In this document: one piece after another, positions 8,833 through 17,927 of the stretch
How the letters are laid out: every line of letters begins with the position of its first letter
How positions within the stretch are numbered: position 1 is the first letter of the stretch
Assembly: GCF_014656545.1 (NCBI RefSeq)
Contig: NZ_BNDS01000007.1
Location: 62,001-126,000 of the forward strand
Source: Neobacillus kokaensis
GTDB lineage: Bacteria > Bacillota > Bacilli > Bacillales > Cytobacillaceae
Reading direction: 5' to 3'
Length of the DNA: 64,000 nt
Notes under the pieces: generated by a model
Seen by the model: the letters and a program-made list of their open reading frames with translations, nothing else
Told to the model about the DNA's origin: nothing
Database searches by the model: none
Made by a program: the position numbers and the translations under genes

Positions 8833-9471
8833 TTAGCTTTTCTCTTGCTGCTTTAATTCTTTTTTTCGAGTAAAAAAGGCCTGAGCGTCTTTGATTTCCC
8901 CGCGTATTAATGACATTTCCTCATCTAGACGAAATGCTGCCTCGGCCGCTCGCTTCAGACGCATTTGAATATCAGAAGGAAAAACACCTTTATACTTATA
9001 GTTAAGAGAATGTTCAATTGTTGCCCAGAAATTCATTGCTAGCGTCCTGATTTGAATTTCTGCAAGAATTTTCTTTTCTCCATGAATCGTTTGAACCGGA
9101 TACTGAATAACGACATGGTATGAGCGGTATCCGCTTGTTTTTTTATGTGAGATATAATCCCTTTCCTCGATGATGTCGAAATCATTGCGGTTTCTTAATA
9201 ATTTGACAACCAGATGGATATCCTCAACAAACTGGCACATAATCCGGAGCCCTGCAATATCTTGTATTTCCTCTTCTAATTTATCTAGTGGAATTCCTTT
9301 TTGGTTCGCCTTATCAAGAATACTGGCGATTGGTTTGACACGGCCGGTAACAAATTCAATCGGTGAATGATCCGAGTCCAAGTCAAATTGCCCTCTCATG
9401 CCCCTTAATTTTACTTTCAGTTCATCTATTGCTTGTTTATATGGGGCTAAAAATTGGTCCCAATGCTTCAT
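8833..9471 (-). CDS. relQ: Small alarmone synthetase RelQ (SAS1, GTP pyrophosphokinase)
   Basis: 212 residues. It holds a lone synthetase domain without hydrolase, TGS or ACT domains, with the conserved DIAGLRIMCQFVEDIH, YRSYHVVIQYPV and EIQIRTLAMNFWATIEHSLNYK blocks. It makes (p)ppGpp from GTP/GDP and ATP, works as a tetramer and corresponds to YjbM. I start at ATG 9471, which has GAGGTGG six bases away, rather than GTG 9480. The length then matches B. subtilis YjbM (211). It is first in the operon with nadK and the pseudouridine synthase. Confidence 0.95.
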   Translation of the reverse strand: MKHWDQFLAPYKQAIDELKVKLRGMRGQFDLDSDHSPIEFVTGRVKPIASILDKANQKGIPLDKLEEEIQDIAGLRIMCQFVEDIHLVVKLLRNRNDFDIIEERDYISHKKTSGYRSYHVVIQYPVQTIHGEKKILAEIQIRTLAMNFWATIEHSLNYKYKGVFPSDIQMRLKRAAEAAFRLDEEMSLIRGEIKDAQAFFTRKKELKQQEKS

Positions 9472-9493
9472 TGAATCCACCTCGATGTCTATC

Positions 9494-9853
9494 TTAAAAA
9501 ATTTCTTCTACTTTTTCGACCATTTCTTTTCCGTAATTACTGTTACCTTTTATATTGCCAATAATAAATCCTAATTCATCATGAAAATGGAGTAATTCCA
9601 ACTCCTGATCAGATCCTGACAGCCATACAGGCAACACCTGCTCTAAGGCGCTTTTTAATTCAGACCAAATTTGTTCTGGTAAAACGATATATGTATAATC
9701 CTCCTGATCCTCCATCAAATATATGAATGAATATTGTTCAGAATCTACGAGGATTTGCCCTGCGGGAATTAAACCACTGAGTGATTCAGATACTTCTAAT
9801 TGCAGCTTTGTTTCGGTTATACTAGCTTTTGAGACAGTTAATCTTTGCTTCAT
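9494..9853 (-). CDS. yjbL: UPF0738 protein YjbL
   Basis: 119 residues starting MKQRLTVSKASITETKLQLE. It is acidic and lacks membrane segments, with a hydrophobic/aromatic core around YSFIYLMEDQEDYTYIVLPE. It matches the UPF0738/YjbL family, which has no known function. The start at 9853 has AGGGGGAAG in front; the upstream extension to 9928 has none. It lies 22 bp before relQ, as in B. subtilis, and is divergent from the CYTH gene. Confidence 0.8.
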   Translation of the reverse strand: MKQRLTVSKASITETKLQLEVSESLSGLIPAGQILVDSEQYSFIYLMEDQEDYTYIVLPEQIWSELKSALEQVLPVWLSGSDQELELLHFHDELGFIIGNIKGNSNYGKEMVEKVEEIF

Positions 9854-9957
9854 CTTCTTCCCCCTATCCTTTTTCAACCTTATTTTAGCATAATGGAGAC
9901 GATTCTCCCAAGAGTTGCTGTGACACAAAAGGAAACTTTATGAAAGGTTTGATATTA

Positions 9958-10548
9958 ATGACGCAAAATCTAGAAATTGAATTTAAAAATATGCTGACAA
10001 AACAAGAATATGAAATGCTCCTCCAAGCATTTCATATTGACAAAAAGGAAATTTTCACTCAAGAAAACCATTACTTTGATACACTGAAGTTTTCTCTAAA
10101 AAACATCGGCTCTGCACTGCGGATACGCAGGAAGAAAGATCAATTTGAGATGACACTAAAGCAGCCGGCACCAGTCGGATTGCTGGAAACCAATCAATTA
10201 TTAAGTAGAGAAGAAGCTGCTGAAGCAATCCAAGCTGGCAAACTGCCTACTGGAAAAATTGAAGAAATTTTGGAAGAGAATAGCGTCCAGTTAGCTGATA
10301 TCCAATACTTCGGTTCACTTGTAACAAATCGTGTTGAAGTTGAATATGAAATTGGTTTGCTTGTCCTTGACCACAGCCTATATTTAAATAGGGAAGATTA
10401 TGAACTGGAATTTGAGGTCGAGGACTATCCAAAAGGAAAAGAAGTCTTCCATAAGCTGTTAAAGCACTATGGGATTCCAATACGGGAAACAGAAAACAAA
10501 ATTCGCAGATTTTATCAGGAGAAATACGAACAAACCAGCAGCAGCTGA
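9958..10548 (+). CDS. yjbK: CYTH-domain protein YjbK
   Basis: 196 residues. The CYTH fold shows EIEFKNML near the N-terminus (the ExExK-type metal-triphosphate motif), then NHYFDT, LRIRRK and an E-rich LEFEVEDYP strand. CYTH proteins bind triphosphates (thiamine triphosphatase, RNA triphosphatase, adenylate-cyclase-like), and the natural substrate of YjbK is unsettled. An in-frame ATG at 9940 also has a plausible site (AAGGAAA). I prefer 9958 because MTQNLEIEFKN matches the usual N-terminus. It is divergent from yjbL-relQ. Confidence 0.85.
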   Translation: MTQNLEIEFKNMLTKQEYEMLLQAFHIDKKEIFTQENHYFDTLKFSLKNIGSALRIRRKKDQFEMTLKQPAPVGLLETNQLLSREEAAEAIQAGKLPTGKIEEILEENSVQLADIQYFGSLVTNRVEVEYEIGLLVLDHSLYLNREDYELEFEVEDYPKGKEVFHKLLKHYGIPIRETENKIRRFYQEKYEQTSSS

Positions 10549-10658
10549 CATTTCCATTAGATGCTTACTTCAGGAAACTATTTCTACTAAAATAGATTAC
10601 TTTGTATACATTAATAACATAATTAAACGATTTAATGTGCATTTCCAAGGCAATTAAT

Positions 10659-10687
10659 TTGTGATATGAAATAGGCATTGCTACAAT
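10659..10687 (+). promoter_or_regulatory. Sigma-A promoter of yjbI-spxH
   Basis: TTGTGA (10659-10664) and TACAAT (10682-10687) are separated by 17 bp, 34 bp ahead of the globin start. Confidence 0.65.
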
Positions 10688-10720
10688 AAACATACAATGA
10701 ATTGAAAAGGAGTTGTCAAC

Positions 10721-11134
10721 ATGATTGAGGATAATATGACACCATTTGATCGTCTTGGTGAAAAAACTCTTCATAATCTAATCGACACTTTTTATAGCCT
10801 TGTTGCACAACATCCTGATCTTGCTCCAATATTCCCGAAGGATTTAACTGAAACTGCTCGGAAGCAGAAGCAATTCTTAACACAATATTTAGGCGGACCA
10901 CCGCTCTATACAGAAGAACACGGTCATCCGATGCTGCGTGCCCGGCATATGCCCCATCCTGTTACACCGACAAGAGCAAGGGCATGGCTTTCATGTATGA
11001 ATGAGGCGATGGACAAGTCAGGGTTAACTGGACCGCTTCGGGATGAATTTTATTCGCGGCTGTACTTAACGGCCCAACATATGATTAACACCCCAGATTC
11101 GGGTGAAGAAATTGATGGTGACATTCGTGAATAG
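10721..11134 (+). CDS. yjbI: Truncated haemoglobin (group II, trHbO), YjbI
   Basis: 137 residues. Group II features include the N-terminal [16 protein letters not shown], the [29 protein letters not shown] block with the proximal histidine region, and [12 protein letters not shown] with the conserved Trp. It binds haem and O2/NO. AAAGGAGTTG precedes the ATG. The next gene, spxH, overlaps its 3' end; the yjbI-spxH (yjbIH) pairing is conserved in Bacillus. A role in protecting against oxidative or nitrosative stress is inferred from the family. Confidence 0.94.
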   Translation: MIEDNMTPFDRLGEKTLHNLIDTFYSLVAQHPDLAPIFPKDLTETARKQKQFLTQYLGGPPLYTEEHGHPMLRARHMPHPVTPTRARAWLSCMNEAMDKSGLTGPLRDEFYSRLYLTAQHMINTPDSGEEIDGDIRE

Positions 11135-11996
11135 CTCTTGGTATCCTGGCTCAAAGAAAAATTGTCATTGCCATGATAAAAAGCCTATTGAAATTTATAT
11201 GTTTATCGACCCGTTATGTCCTGAGTGCTGGGCCCTTGAGCCAATTATTAAAAAACTTCGGATTGAATATGGAAAGTACTTTTCCATAAAACATGTTCTA
11301 AGTGGAAGACTGGCAAATTTAAATCTTAGCAGCAAAAAAAATTATGAAAATATCGCTAAGGTTTGGGAAAAAACTGCTAGCAGGTCAGGAATGTCCTGTG
11401 ACGGGAGTCTATGGCTTGAAAATCCTGTGGATGCCCCCTATAATGTTTCGATAGCGCTAAAGGCGGCTGAACTGCAAGGAAGACGTGCAGGGATTCGCTT
11501 TCTGCGTAGAATGCAGGAGGAGTTATTTTTAGAAAAACAGAACATTTCTAATTTAACGGTCCTTCTGGAATGTGCGAAAAGCGCAGGTCTGGATATTGAG
11601 GAATTCATAAATGATATGCATTCGGAAAGTGCAGCAAAGGCCTTCCAATGCGACTTACAAATCACAACTGAAATGGATGTTACCGAAATACCGACCCTTG
11701 TATTTTTTAATGAAAATGTAGAGGATGAAGGGGTTAAGATAACTGGTACTTATCCTTACGAAGTGTATGTTCAAATTCTTGAAGAAATGCTTTCGGTCAA
11801 ACCGGTTAAAACCCCTCCACCACCACTTGAAGCATTTTTGAAATTTTTTAAATTTGTTGCATCAAAGGAAATAGCGGTGGTATATAACATGCCGATTTCT
11901 CATATTGAAAAAGAAATGAAAAAGCTTCTTCTTAAACAAGTGGTAGAACAAGTTCCAGCGAAGTATGGTACATTTTGGCGCTATATTGAGGATTGA
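11115..11996 (+). CDS. spxH: ClpXP adaptor protein SpxH (YjbH)
   Basis: 293 residues. A Cys/His-rich N-terminus ([10 protein letters not shown]) precedes a DsbA-like thioredoxin fold whose CxxC reads [12 protein letters not shown]. The GMSCDGSLW and [20 protein letters not shown] regions follow, then a C-terminal helical part. SpxH binds Spx and delivers it to ClpXP, and thiol stress inactivates it. The frame allows GTG 11103 or ATG 11115; both overlap yjbI, and the ATG is preferred (GGTGAAG upstream). Its client Spx is encoded at 18937-19332 in this window. Confidence 0.93.
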   Translation: MVTFVNSSWYPGSKKNCHCHDKKPIEIYMFIDPLCPECWALEPIIKKLRIEYGKYFSIKHVLSGRLANLNLSSKKNYENIAKVWEKTASRSGMSCDGSLWLENPVDAPYNVSIALKAAELQGRRAGIRFLRRMQEELFLEKQNISNLTVLLECAKSAGLDIEEFINDMHSESAAKAFQCDLQITTEMDVTEIPTLVFFNENVEDEGVKITGTYPYEVYVQILEEMLSVKPVKTPPPPLEAFLKFFKFVASKEIAVVYNMPISHIEKEMKKLLLKQVVEQVPAKYGTFWRYIED

Positions 11997-11999
11997 TAA

Positions 12000-12028
12000 A
12001 TGTCGGTTTTGAGTACCGACATATTTTT
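12000..12028 (+). terminator. Terminator of yjbI-spxH
   Basis: The stem ATGTCGGT/ACCGACAT (12000-12007 with 12015-12022) is followed by six T. Confidence 0.85.
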
Positions 12029-12041
12029 TATTGTTCAAAAA

Positions 12042-12073
12042 AATGCCCTGCAGTTATTAATCTGCAAGGCATT
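12042..12073. terminator. Second hairpin downstream of spxH
   Basis: The stem AATGCCCTGCAG/CTGCAAGGCATT (one C-A mismatch) has an eight-base loop, an upstream A run and a downstream TTTTC. It may back up the first terminator or terminate from the right. From here to 12241 I see no gene. Confidence 0.5.
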
Positions 12074-12241
12074 TTCTATAAATACGAACAAAGGGGATGG
12101 GAGAAATTTTTCACGGTCAAACAAAGGGGTATATGTTTGTTGGTGATCAACTTCCGTATTTAATATAACATGAAGCTAAATACCGAACAATAAGATTGTG
12201 CTTTTTTTCACATAATTGTCAAAAAGTCATAAATTCACAAA

Positions 12242-12469
12242 ATGGACAATAGACTTATAGTAGACAAATCTGAATTTAAAGGTGGCATAGCACCCTTGAA
12301 GAGTTTTCCTTATTTTATCATGATACTCTTTTTTGTCATAGCATTTTTCCTTCATATACTTGCTCTATTGAAAGTTTTCCCATTAATTATTAGTGTCCCG
12401 CTATTATTTATTTCAATTTTAATCATGCTTCTTTACTTCAATAATCGGAAAAAGTTTAAAGGGTTTTAA
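12242..12469 (+). CDS. Small hypothetical membrane protein (two predicted transmembrane segments)
   Basis: 75 residues: a short polar start (MDNRLIVDKSEFKGG), two adjoining hydrophobic stretches (about 22-44 and 46-66) and a basic end (NNRKKFKGF). The codon pattern and membrane topology look real, but no convincing ribosome site precedes the ATG and no family is recognised. In B. subtilis a small gene (yizD) occupies this slot between yjbH and pepF; I cannot say whether it is related. An 11-bp perfect inverted repeat follows at 12492-12526. Treat as tentative. Confidence 0.4.
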   Translation: MDNRLIVDKSEFKGGIAPLKSFPYFIMILFFVIAFFLHILALLKVFPLIISVPLLFISILIMLLYFNNRKKFKGF

Positions 12470-12491
12470 AAAAGATATTTTAATTGCTTCT

Positions 12492-12526
12492 ACATCACTA
12501 TCTATTGGTGAATCGGATAGTGATGT
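12492..12526. repeat. Perfect 11-bp inverted repeat after the small membrane ORF
   Basis: ACATCACTATC (12492-12502) and GATAGTGATGT (12516-12526) form a hairpin with a 13-base loop. No T run follows, so this is not a standard terminator. Confidence 0.55.
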
Positions 12527-12583
12527 CGTCTTCTATAAATAATAACCCTGAGTGAAATCATTTTGTCACTTATCTATCCAGTT

Positions 12584-12773
12584 TTTTGTTGCCTATAGGT
12601 TTGATTGGAATCACTTCCCCATCTCTTTTTCCGAGTTTTGTCGCCAATACCCCCGATTGGAATCACTTCTCCTTCTCTTTCTCCGAGTGTTGTTGCCAAT
12701 ACCCCCGATTGGAATCACTTCTCCTTCTCTTTCTCTAAGTTTTGTTGCCAATCGCTTTGATTGGAATCACTTA
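12584..12773. repeat. 52-bp tandem repeat array (about 3.6 units)
   Basis: The core GATTGGAATCACTT recurs at 12603, 12655, 12707 and 12759, exactly 52 bp apart. The intervening CTCCTTCTCTTTCTCCGAG and TTGTTGCCAATACCCC parts are nearly identical between units. Each junction contains CCAAT...ATTGG, a small inverted repeat, and copy 4 has CCAATCGCTTTGATTGG. The period is not a multiple of three, so the open frame across it is not a gene. The array lies in the 3' flank of pepF. Confidence 0.9.
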
Positions 12774-12840
12774 TATCCAATATCTATATGGAATTGGCGT
12801 CAATCCACCCAGTTTAAAAATACATCTCGTTTATTACGTA

Positions 12841-12864
12841 AAAAAGAGCCAGTACCATCCTGGC
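12841..12864 (-). terminator. Terminator of pepF
   Basis: Minus strand: GCCAG...CTGGC followed by TCTTTTTT, just after the pepF stop. Confidence 0.7.
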
Positions 12865-12877
12865 ACCAGCCCCTATT

Positions 12878-14701
12878 TTATTCATGTACTAACATTTGCT
12901 CTAATTCACCTAATTTTTCTTCAAACACCTTTAGTGCATTTTTAACCGGATCGGCGCTGGTCATATCTACTCCAGCCTTCTTCAGCACTTCAATTGGATA
13001 ATCTGAGCTTCCGGCACTTAGGAAATCAATATAGCGTTTTACCGCCGATTCGCCTTCTTCTAAGATTTGCTTGCTTAACGCGGTTGCCGCACTAAAACCA
13101 GTCGCATATTGGTATACATAATAATTGTAATAGAAATGCGGAATTCTTGCCCACTCCAAGCCGATTTCCTCGTCAATTATAATGTCCTCTTCACCAAAAT
13201 ACTTTTTGTTTAAATCATAGTAAAGTTCCGTTAAGGAATCAGCTGTTAATGCTTCGTTGTTTTGCGCCTTTTGATGTATCAAATGCTCAAATTCCGCAAA
13301 CATGGTCTGACGGAATACTGTGCCGCGGAAGCCTTCTAAATAATGGTTTAACAAATAAATCCGCTTCTGCTCATCATCAATTGTCTTTAATAAATAATCA
13401 TTAAGCAGCGCCTCGTTGCATGTTGAAGCAACTTCAGCAACAAAAATCGAATAATTGCCATATGGATACGGCTGTGATTTTCGAGTATAGTAGCTATGAA
13501 CCGAATGTCCAAATTCATGCGCCAGCGTAAATAAGTTATTCACATTATCCTGCCAGTTCATTAGGATATATGGATTGGTTCCATATGCCCCTGAAGAATA
13601 AGCACCACTTCGCTTGCCTTTATTCTCATGGACATCCACCCAGCGATTTTCAAAACCTTCCTGTAAAACTTTACAGTATTCCTCACCTAATGGAGCTAGA
13701 CCTTTAAGCACCATGTCTTTTGCTTCTTCATACTTAATTTCCATTTTTACATCTTTTACTAGCGGCGTATATAAATCGTACATATGTAATTCATTTAATC
13801 CTAATACTTTTTTACGCAGCTTCACATAGCGATGTAATAAATGGAGATTTTCATTGACTGTATTGACAAGGTTGTCATAGACACTTTCCGGAATATTATT
13901 CGTAGAAAGAGCCGCGTGTCTTGCTGAATCGTATTTCCTGACTCTTGCATTGAAATTATCCTTTTTCACATTACCGCTTAATGTGCTTGCAAATGTGTTC
14001 CGAAAATCTCCATATGTTTTGTAAACCGCTTTAAAGGCATCACGTCTTACTCGCTGATCTTCACTTTCCAAAAAGCGAATATAACGCCCATGAGTAATTT
14101 CAACCTCTTGTCCGTTTTCATCCTTAATGGATGGGAATTCTAAATCCGCGTTATTCAGCATCCCAAACGTATTGCTAGAAGCATCCATTACTTCTCCTGC
14201 TTCTGCTAATAGCGCTTCCTGCTCAGCGCTTAACACATGCGGCCGCTGGAGATTTATTTCCTCGATTGCATGCTCATAAAGCTTTAATTCCTGTTTTTCA
14301 TTTAAAAATCCCTTTACTTTGTTCTCATCAATGGAAAGAATTTCGGGAACAATAAAGGCTAACGCACTGGCAACCTGTGAATACAAATTTTTCATCCGGT
14401 CGTCTAAGCCTTGATAAAAAGAATTTGTAGTGTCCTGGTCATATCTCATATGTGAATATGTATACAACTTACCAATCCGCTCGAGAAGCAGGTCCTCATA
14501 TTGTAATGCCTTATAAAAAGTATCTGCACTTTCACTAAGTTTACCTTCAAATTCTTTTATTCCTGGGATTAGACCTTTTACTGCTTGAAATTCTTTTTCC
14601 CATTCCTCATCGCTCGAAAAAATATCCTCTAATCTCCAAGTATCCTCTACAGGAAGTGTACTTCTTGCCGGAAGTGATTTTACAGCCGATTCGTTAGTCA
14701 T
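12878..14701 (-). CDS. pepF: Oligoendopeptidase F (M3 metallopeptidase)
   Basis: 607 residues. The zinc site HEFGH (395-399 in FTLAHEFGHSVHS) and the downstream EVASTCNEALL segment, which supplies the third ligand, identify the M3B/PepF family. PepF is a cytoplasmic endopeptidase acting on short peptides and in B. subtilis is linked to turnover of signalling peptides and the PhrA system. The start at 14701 has GGAGG nine bases upstream; the frame continues to 14767 without a site. It stands between coiA and the 52-bp repeat array. Length and motifs are normal. Confidence 0.95.
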   Translation of the reverse strand: MTNESAVKSLPARSTLPVEDTWRLEDIFSSDEEWEKEFQAVKGLIPGIKEFEGKLSESADTFYKALQYEDLLLERIGKLYTYSHMRYDQDTTNSFYQGLDDRMKNLYSQVASALAFIVPEILSIDENKVKGFLNEKQELKLYEHAIEEINLQRPHVLSAEQEALLAEAGEVMDASSNTFGMLNNADLEFPSIKDENGQEVEITHGRYIRFLESEDQRVRRDAFKAVYKTYGDFRNTFASTLSGNVKKDNFNARVRKYDSARHAALSTNNIPESVYDNLVNTVNENLHLLHRYVKLRKKVLGLNELHMYDLYTPLVKDVKMEIKYEEAKDMVLKGLAPLGEEYCKVLQEGFENRWVDVHENKGKRSGAYSSGAYGTNPYILMNWQDNVNNLFTLAHEFGHSVHSYYTRKSQPYPYGNYSIFVAEVASTCNEALLNDYLLKTIDDEQKRIYLLNHYLEGFRGTVFRQTMFAEFEHLIHQKAQNNEALTADSLTELYYDLNKKYFGEEDIIIDEEIGLEWARIPHFYYNYYVYQYATGFSAATALSKQILEEGESAVKRYIDFLSAGSSDYPIEVLKKAGVDMTSADPVKNALKVFEEKLGELEQMLVHE

Positions 14702-14838
14702 AATTTGACCTCCATTCAACTTTATTCGGAATACGAATAGTATTCCACTTACATATATTCTTTTCATTAGGTCTATTTTCCTTTTTTATCTCAGGAAAAA
14801 ACCGAATACTCATTATTATTATGCCCATTGCTTTTTTT

Positions 14839-16041
14839 TCATTTATTATTTCGAGAAAATGCTTTAATTTTTTGATGAAAAGATTGCCACATTTCTTCTT
14901 TCTCACGATTGGACCTCGGCAATAAAATTTTTTGTTTCAGTTGAAATGTTGTTTCTGTCAGCTTGGTTAATATACCTAATCGTTCTAATAGAAATAAGTA
15001 GTCCAATATTGCATCCATATATGGTACTTTATCCAGCTGCGGTAACTGGCGTATAGTAATCTCTTTTCGCCTGATCCTTTTTTTAATAAAATAGGTAATC
15101 TCATTCACAGTTATAAAATCACCAAGTTTTTTTCCAATCAATACATCAAAAAATAAATAAGATTGCCAGACAACCGTTGAAGTTTGAATAAATAGAGAAT
15201 GTGGTACAGGCAGACCTATTTCAGCTGGCAATAAAAAAAGATTCATCTCTCGGTTATACAATTCATGAAGAAATTGATTAGAACGTGCTCCGTTGTTTAA
15301 TCCCCAATGTAGTTTAAATTGATTAACGACTGCTTCCCATTTTGTGATAGACAACTTGTTAAATGTGAAAGCGGGGGCTAATAATTGTTGTAAACTCATT
15401 CGCTCCAGCCTGTGAAATGAATGATGAGCAAACGCGTTTTTAACGGAATAAGGTATGATGGAATCTATGAAGTGAAAAAGTCGTTTTTCGGGGCAATATG
15501 CGGGAATATACAAATTCCCCATCTCTGATGTTCGTAAAAATAAATAGTGAAAGTTTGTTAAAGAAGCGATATTACTTTTTCTAAAAGGAAGATGCTGGTT
15601 CGAGATGATCCAAAGCGGTGTGTAACCATTTTGTAAATATGAATGTGTCCGCTTACTGAAAATATGTTCTGGTATTGGAGAGCATTGATATTCTAATGCG
15701 TATTTCTTCCCTTGATACATGAACATGATATCAGGCCGCTGCTGAATCCCTCGGTCATAATACTCCAATATTGCAGGTATTTTTTGATTCATCAACCAAT
15801 GATATAGCTGCAGCTTTCCTTCCAGATGATTTTCAGTTTCGCCATCAAAAAGTTCAATACAGGTCCCCGCTCGTTTGTGGGCAAAATGGAAAATTCGCTG
15901 ATCTCCTAATTTGAGAACAACATCCTCTCCGCAAACCGGGCAGACAAATTCTTCATTTTCCCGTAAAGATAATAGCACCTCCTTCCTTTGATTATTTCCA
16001 AGACAGATTGTTTTTCCCGCTTTTGTACACGCTGTTAACAA
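14839..16041 (-). CDS. coiA: Competence protein CoiA
   Basis: 400 residues. A zinc-finger-like N-terminus (FVCPVCGEDVVLKLGDQRIFHFAHK) precedes a nuclease-like domain with the GIQQRPDIMFMYQGKKYALEYQCSPI motif. This contains the D...E.Q pattern of PD-(D/E)XK enzymes. CoiA is induced in competent cells and aids recombination of incoming DNA. The start is TTG at 16041, chosen because GGGAGGGG lies six bases upstream and no ATG is nearby. It is next to pepF, as in B. subtilis (yjbF-yjbG). Confidence 0.93.
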   Translation of the reverse strand: MLTACTKAGKTICLGNNQRKEVLLSLRENEEFVCPVCGEDVVLKLGDQRIFHFAHKRAGTCIELFDGETENHLEGKLQLYHWLMNQKIPAILEYYDRGIQQRPDIMFMYQGKKYALEYQCSPIPEHIFSKRTHSYLQNGYTPLWIISNQHLPFRKSNIASLTNFHYLFLRTSEMGNLYIPAYCPEKRLFHFIDSIIPYSVKNAFAHHSFHRLERMSLQQLLAPAFTFNKLSITKWEAVVNQFKLHWGLNNGARSNQFLHELYNREMNLFLLPAEIGLPVPHSLFIQTSTVVWQSYLFFDVLIGKKLGDFITVNEITYFIKKRIRRKEITIRQLPQLDKVPYMDAILDYLFLLERLGILTKLTETTFQLKQKILLPRSNREKEEMWQSFHQKIKAFSRNNK

Positions 16042-16095
16042 GCGAACCCCTCCCTTATTCCGTACATAATTCGATAGAATCTGCGGGAATCCTCT

Positions 16096-16127
16096 AAAAA
16101 AAACCCGCCAAATGTGACGAGTTTTTT
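16096..16127 (-). terminator. Terminator of the cardiolipin synthase gene
   Basis: Minus strand: AAAACTCGTC then GGCGGGTTTT (one G-T pair) followed by further T, overlapping the stop codon. Confidence 0.65.
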
Positions 16128-17637
16128 ACAAAAGAGGAGACAAAAGCCGTGCTGTTGATTCAAGTAAGCGAAATCCAATATGCCGTTCCTCAAAAGCTTT
16201 TAAGTCTATTTGTTTCGAATATTGAAGATCATTCTCATATTCTTCAACAAGTTTTTGCGTACTTTTCGTTCGGAATAAAAAGGCATTGACCTCAAAATTC
16301 AAGTGAAAGCTTCGCATATCCATATTAGAGGTTCCTATAGAGGCTAATTCATTATCAACTATCACGATTTTGCTATGCATAAAGCCGCGTTCATATTGGA
16401 ATATTTTAACCCCCGCCTCAAGAAGTTCAGGAAAATATGATCTCGATGCATGGAAAACAATCCGCTTATCCGGACGATTTGGAACAAGCAGCCTTACATC
16501 TACCCCACTTAAAGCAGCCACCTTTAAGGCAGAAAATATATCTTCATCCGGAATAAAATAAGGTGATGCTATCCAAACTGATTTTTTCGCAGCTGTTATC
16601 ATCGAAAAAAAGATATTTTTGATAACGCTCCATTCGTTATCAGGCCCCCCGGCAATCAGCTGAACACCGCCATGACTTTTTAGGTCAATTTGCGGGGATA
16701 AATATTCTGCAGTTAAAAAACTATGACTTGTCATATAATACCAATCCTGAAGAAAAATCAACTGTAAGCTTCTTACTGCTTCCCCCCTCAGCATTAAATG
16801 TGTATCCCGCCAAAATCCGATTTCCTTATCCCTGCCTAAATATTCATCCCCAATATTTAATCCCCCGACAAATCCGATGGTACCATCAACCACAATAATT
16901 TTCCGGTGATTACGGAAATTAAATTTATTGTTTAAAAACGGCAATTTAACTGGGCCAAAGGGGACTGTTTCAATACCAGCATTTTTCAGATCATTAATGT
17001 AAGTCTTAGAAAGCTGCCAAGAGCCCACGGCATCATACATAAACCGAACCTTAACTCCTTGATTTGCTTTTTCAATTAAAACATTTTTTATTTCCTGGCC
17101 AATATGGTCATGCCGGACAATATAATATTCCATGTGAATATGATGTCTAGCCCTTTTTAATACCTGGATTATATGTCGGAATGTTTCATCCCCATTTGTT
17201 AAAACTTTCGTAGCCGTGTCAAAGGATATGGGACTATTTCCAAGCTTCTGTGCTAACGTAAATAATTGTCCATGATGCTCCCCCATTAAACCCCTTTTCT
17301 CTTCACTCCTAGGGTCATCTTCACCCTCAACCGTTAAAAAGGCCTGTTTATCAAGAAAATATTTTTTCCTGAACATTTTTTCTTTACGATAATTCCGGCC
17401 AAAAAGGAGATAAAAGATAAAGCCGACAAGCGGGAAACTTCCAAGAACCACAAGCCATGTAATCGTTTGAGATGGATGCCTGTTTTCTAAAAAGATGACA
17501 AACCCAATAAAAATGACTGATAACGAAATCATCACGCTAAGGAAGCCAAGTATTCCGCTCTCTAAACGGTCTCGAAAGAAAAACAAAAGTATGGATAGTA
17601 CCAACAGAAACAGAATTACCCTTACTGTGTTTTTCAT
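16126..17637 (-). CDS. cls: Cardiolipin synthase (phospholipase D superfamily)
   Basis: 503 residues. Two N-terminal membrane segments (about 6-24 and 33-52) and a third near 60-80 precede two HKD domains, HRKIIVVDGTIGFVGGLN and HSKIVIVDNELASIGTSN. Both have intact His-Lys-Asp. The enzyme condenses two phosphatidylglycerols into cardiolipin at the membrane. I start at ATG 17637 (AGGTGAGG upstream) rather than GTG 17646. No cls gene is at this position between coiA and mecA in B. subtilis. Which of the several Bacillus cls paralogues it is remains open. Confidence 0.93.
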   Translation of the reverse strand: MKNTVRVILFLLVLSILLFFFRDRLESGILGFLSVMISLSVIFIGFVIFLENRHPSQTITWLVVLGSFPLVGFIFYLLFGRNYRKEKMFRKKYFLDKQAFLTVEGEDDPRSEEKRGLMGEHHGQLFTLAQKLGNSPISFDTATKVLTNGDETFRHIIQVLKRARHHIHMEYYIVRHDHIGQEIKNVLIEKANQGVKVRFMYDAVGSWQLSKTYINDLKNAGIETVPFGPVKLPFLNNKFNFRNHRKIIVVDGTIGFVGGLNIGDEYLGRDKEIGFWRDTHLMLRGEAVRSLQLIFLQDWYYMTSHSFLTAEYLSPQIDLKSHGGVQLIAGGPDNEWSVIKNIFFSMITAAKKSVWIASPYFIPDEDIFSALKVAALSGVDVRLLVPNRPDKRIVFHASRSYFPELLEAGVKIFQYERGFMHSKIVIVDNELASIGTSNMDMRSFHLNFEVNAFLFRTKSTQKLVEEYENDLQYSKQIDLKAFEERHIGFRLLESTARLLSPLL

Positions 17638-17698
17638 TATCCTCACCTACCAGACCATTGAATATTTTTTATGTAAATAAAATAAAAATTCAATATTA

Positions 17699-17880
17699 AG
17701 AATTGTCCAGCTCCAGCGCCTAGCCCCTCGATGGTCTACAGCCAATCCGTCAAGAAGACTAAAAAACAGTCTTCTCGCCGGCTCGACTTATGCTCGTCGG
17801 GGCTGACCACTAAGAAAAACTCCTTAGAATAATCATCGCAGGAACAATCTGTGCTTGTTTCGAAAGCGCTTTCGCTTTTC
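17699..17880 (+). repeat. Dispersed intergenic repeat, copy 2
   Basis: Shares ordered blocks with the reverse complement of 4226-4346: GAATTGTCC, AGCGCCTAG, CAATCCGTCAAGAAG, CTTCTCG, GGCTCG and CTGACC. This copy carries an extra middle part (about 17816-17865) before a final GAAAGCGCTTTCGC palindrome. It is G+C-rich, non-coding and sits between mecA and the cardiolipin synthase gene. Confidence 0.75.
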
Positions 17881-17889
17881 TTCCTATGT

Positions 17890-17919
17890 AAAAATACCGA
17901 TTTCAAATATTGAAATCGG
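17890..17919 (-). terminator. Terminator of mecA
   Basis: Minus strand: CCGATTTCA/TGAAATCGG with a five-base loop, followed by TATTTTTA. Confidence 0.8.
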
Positions 17920-17927
17920 CACTTTAA

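Noticed and set aside
12552..13001. Open frame of 149 codons across the tandem repeat and into the pepF 3' end
   Set aside because: It has no ribosome site, runs through a 52-bp repeat whose period is not a multiple of three, and overlaps pepF antisense.
17866..17879. GAAAGCGCTTTCGC near mecA as a CcpA cre site
   Set aside because: It is part of a dispersed repeat, lacks the outer T-G/C-A bases of cre, and lies downstream of both flanking genes.
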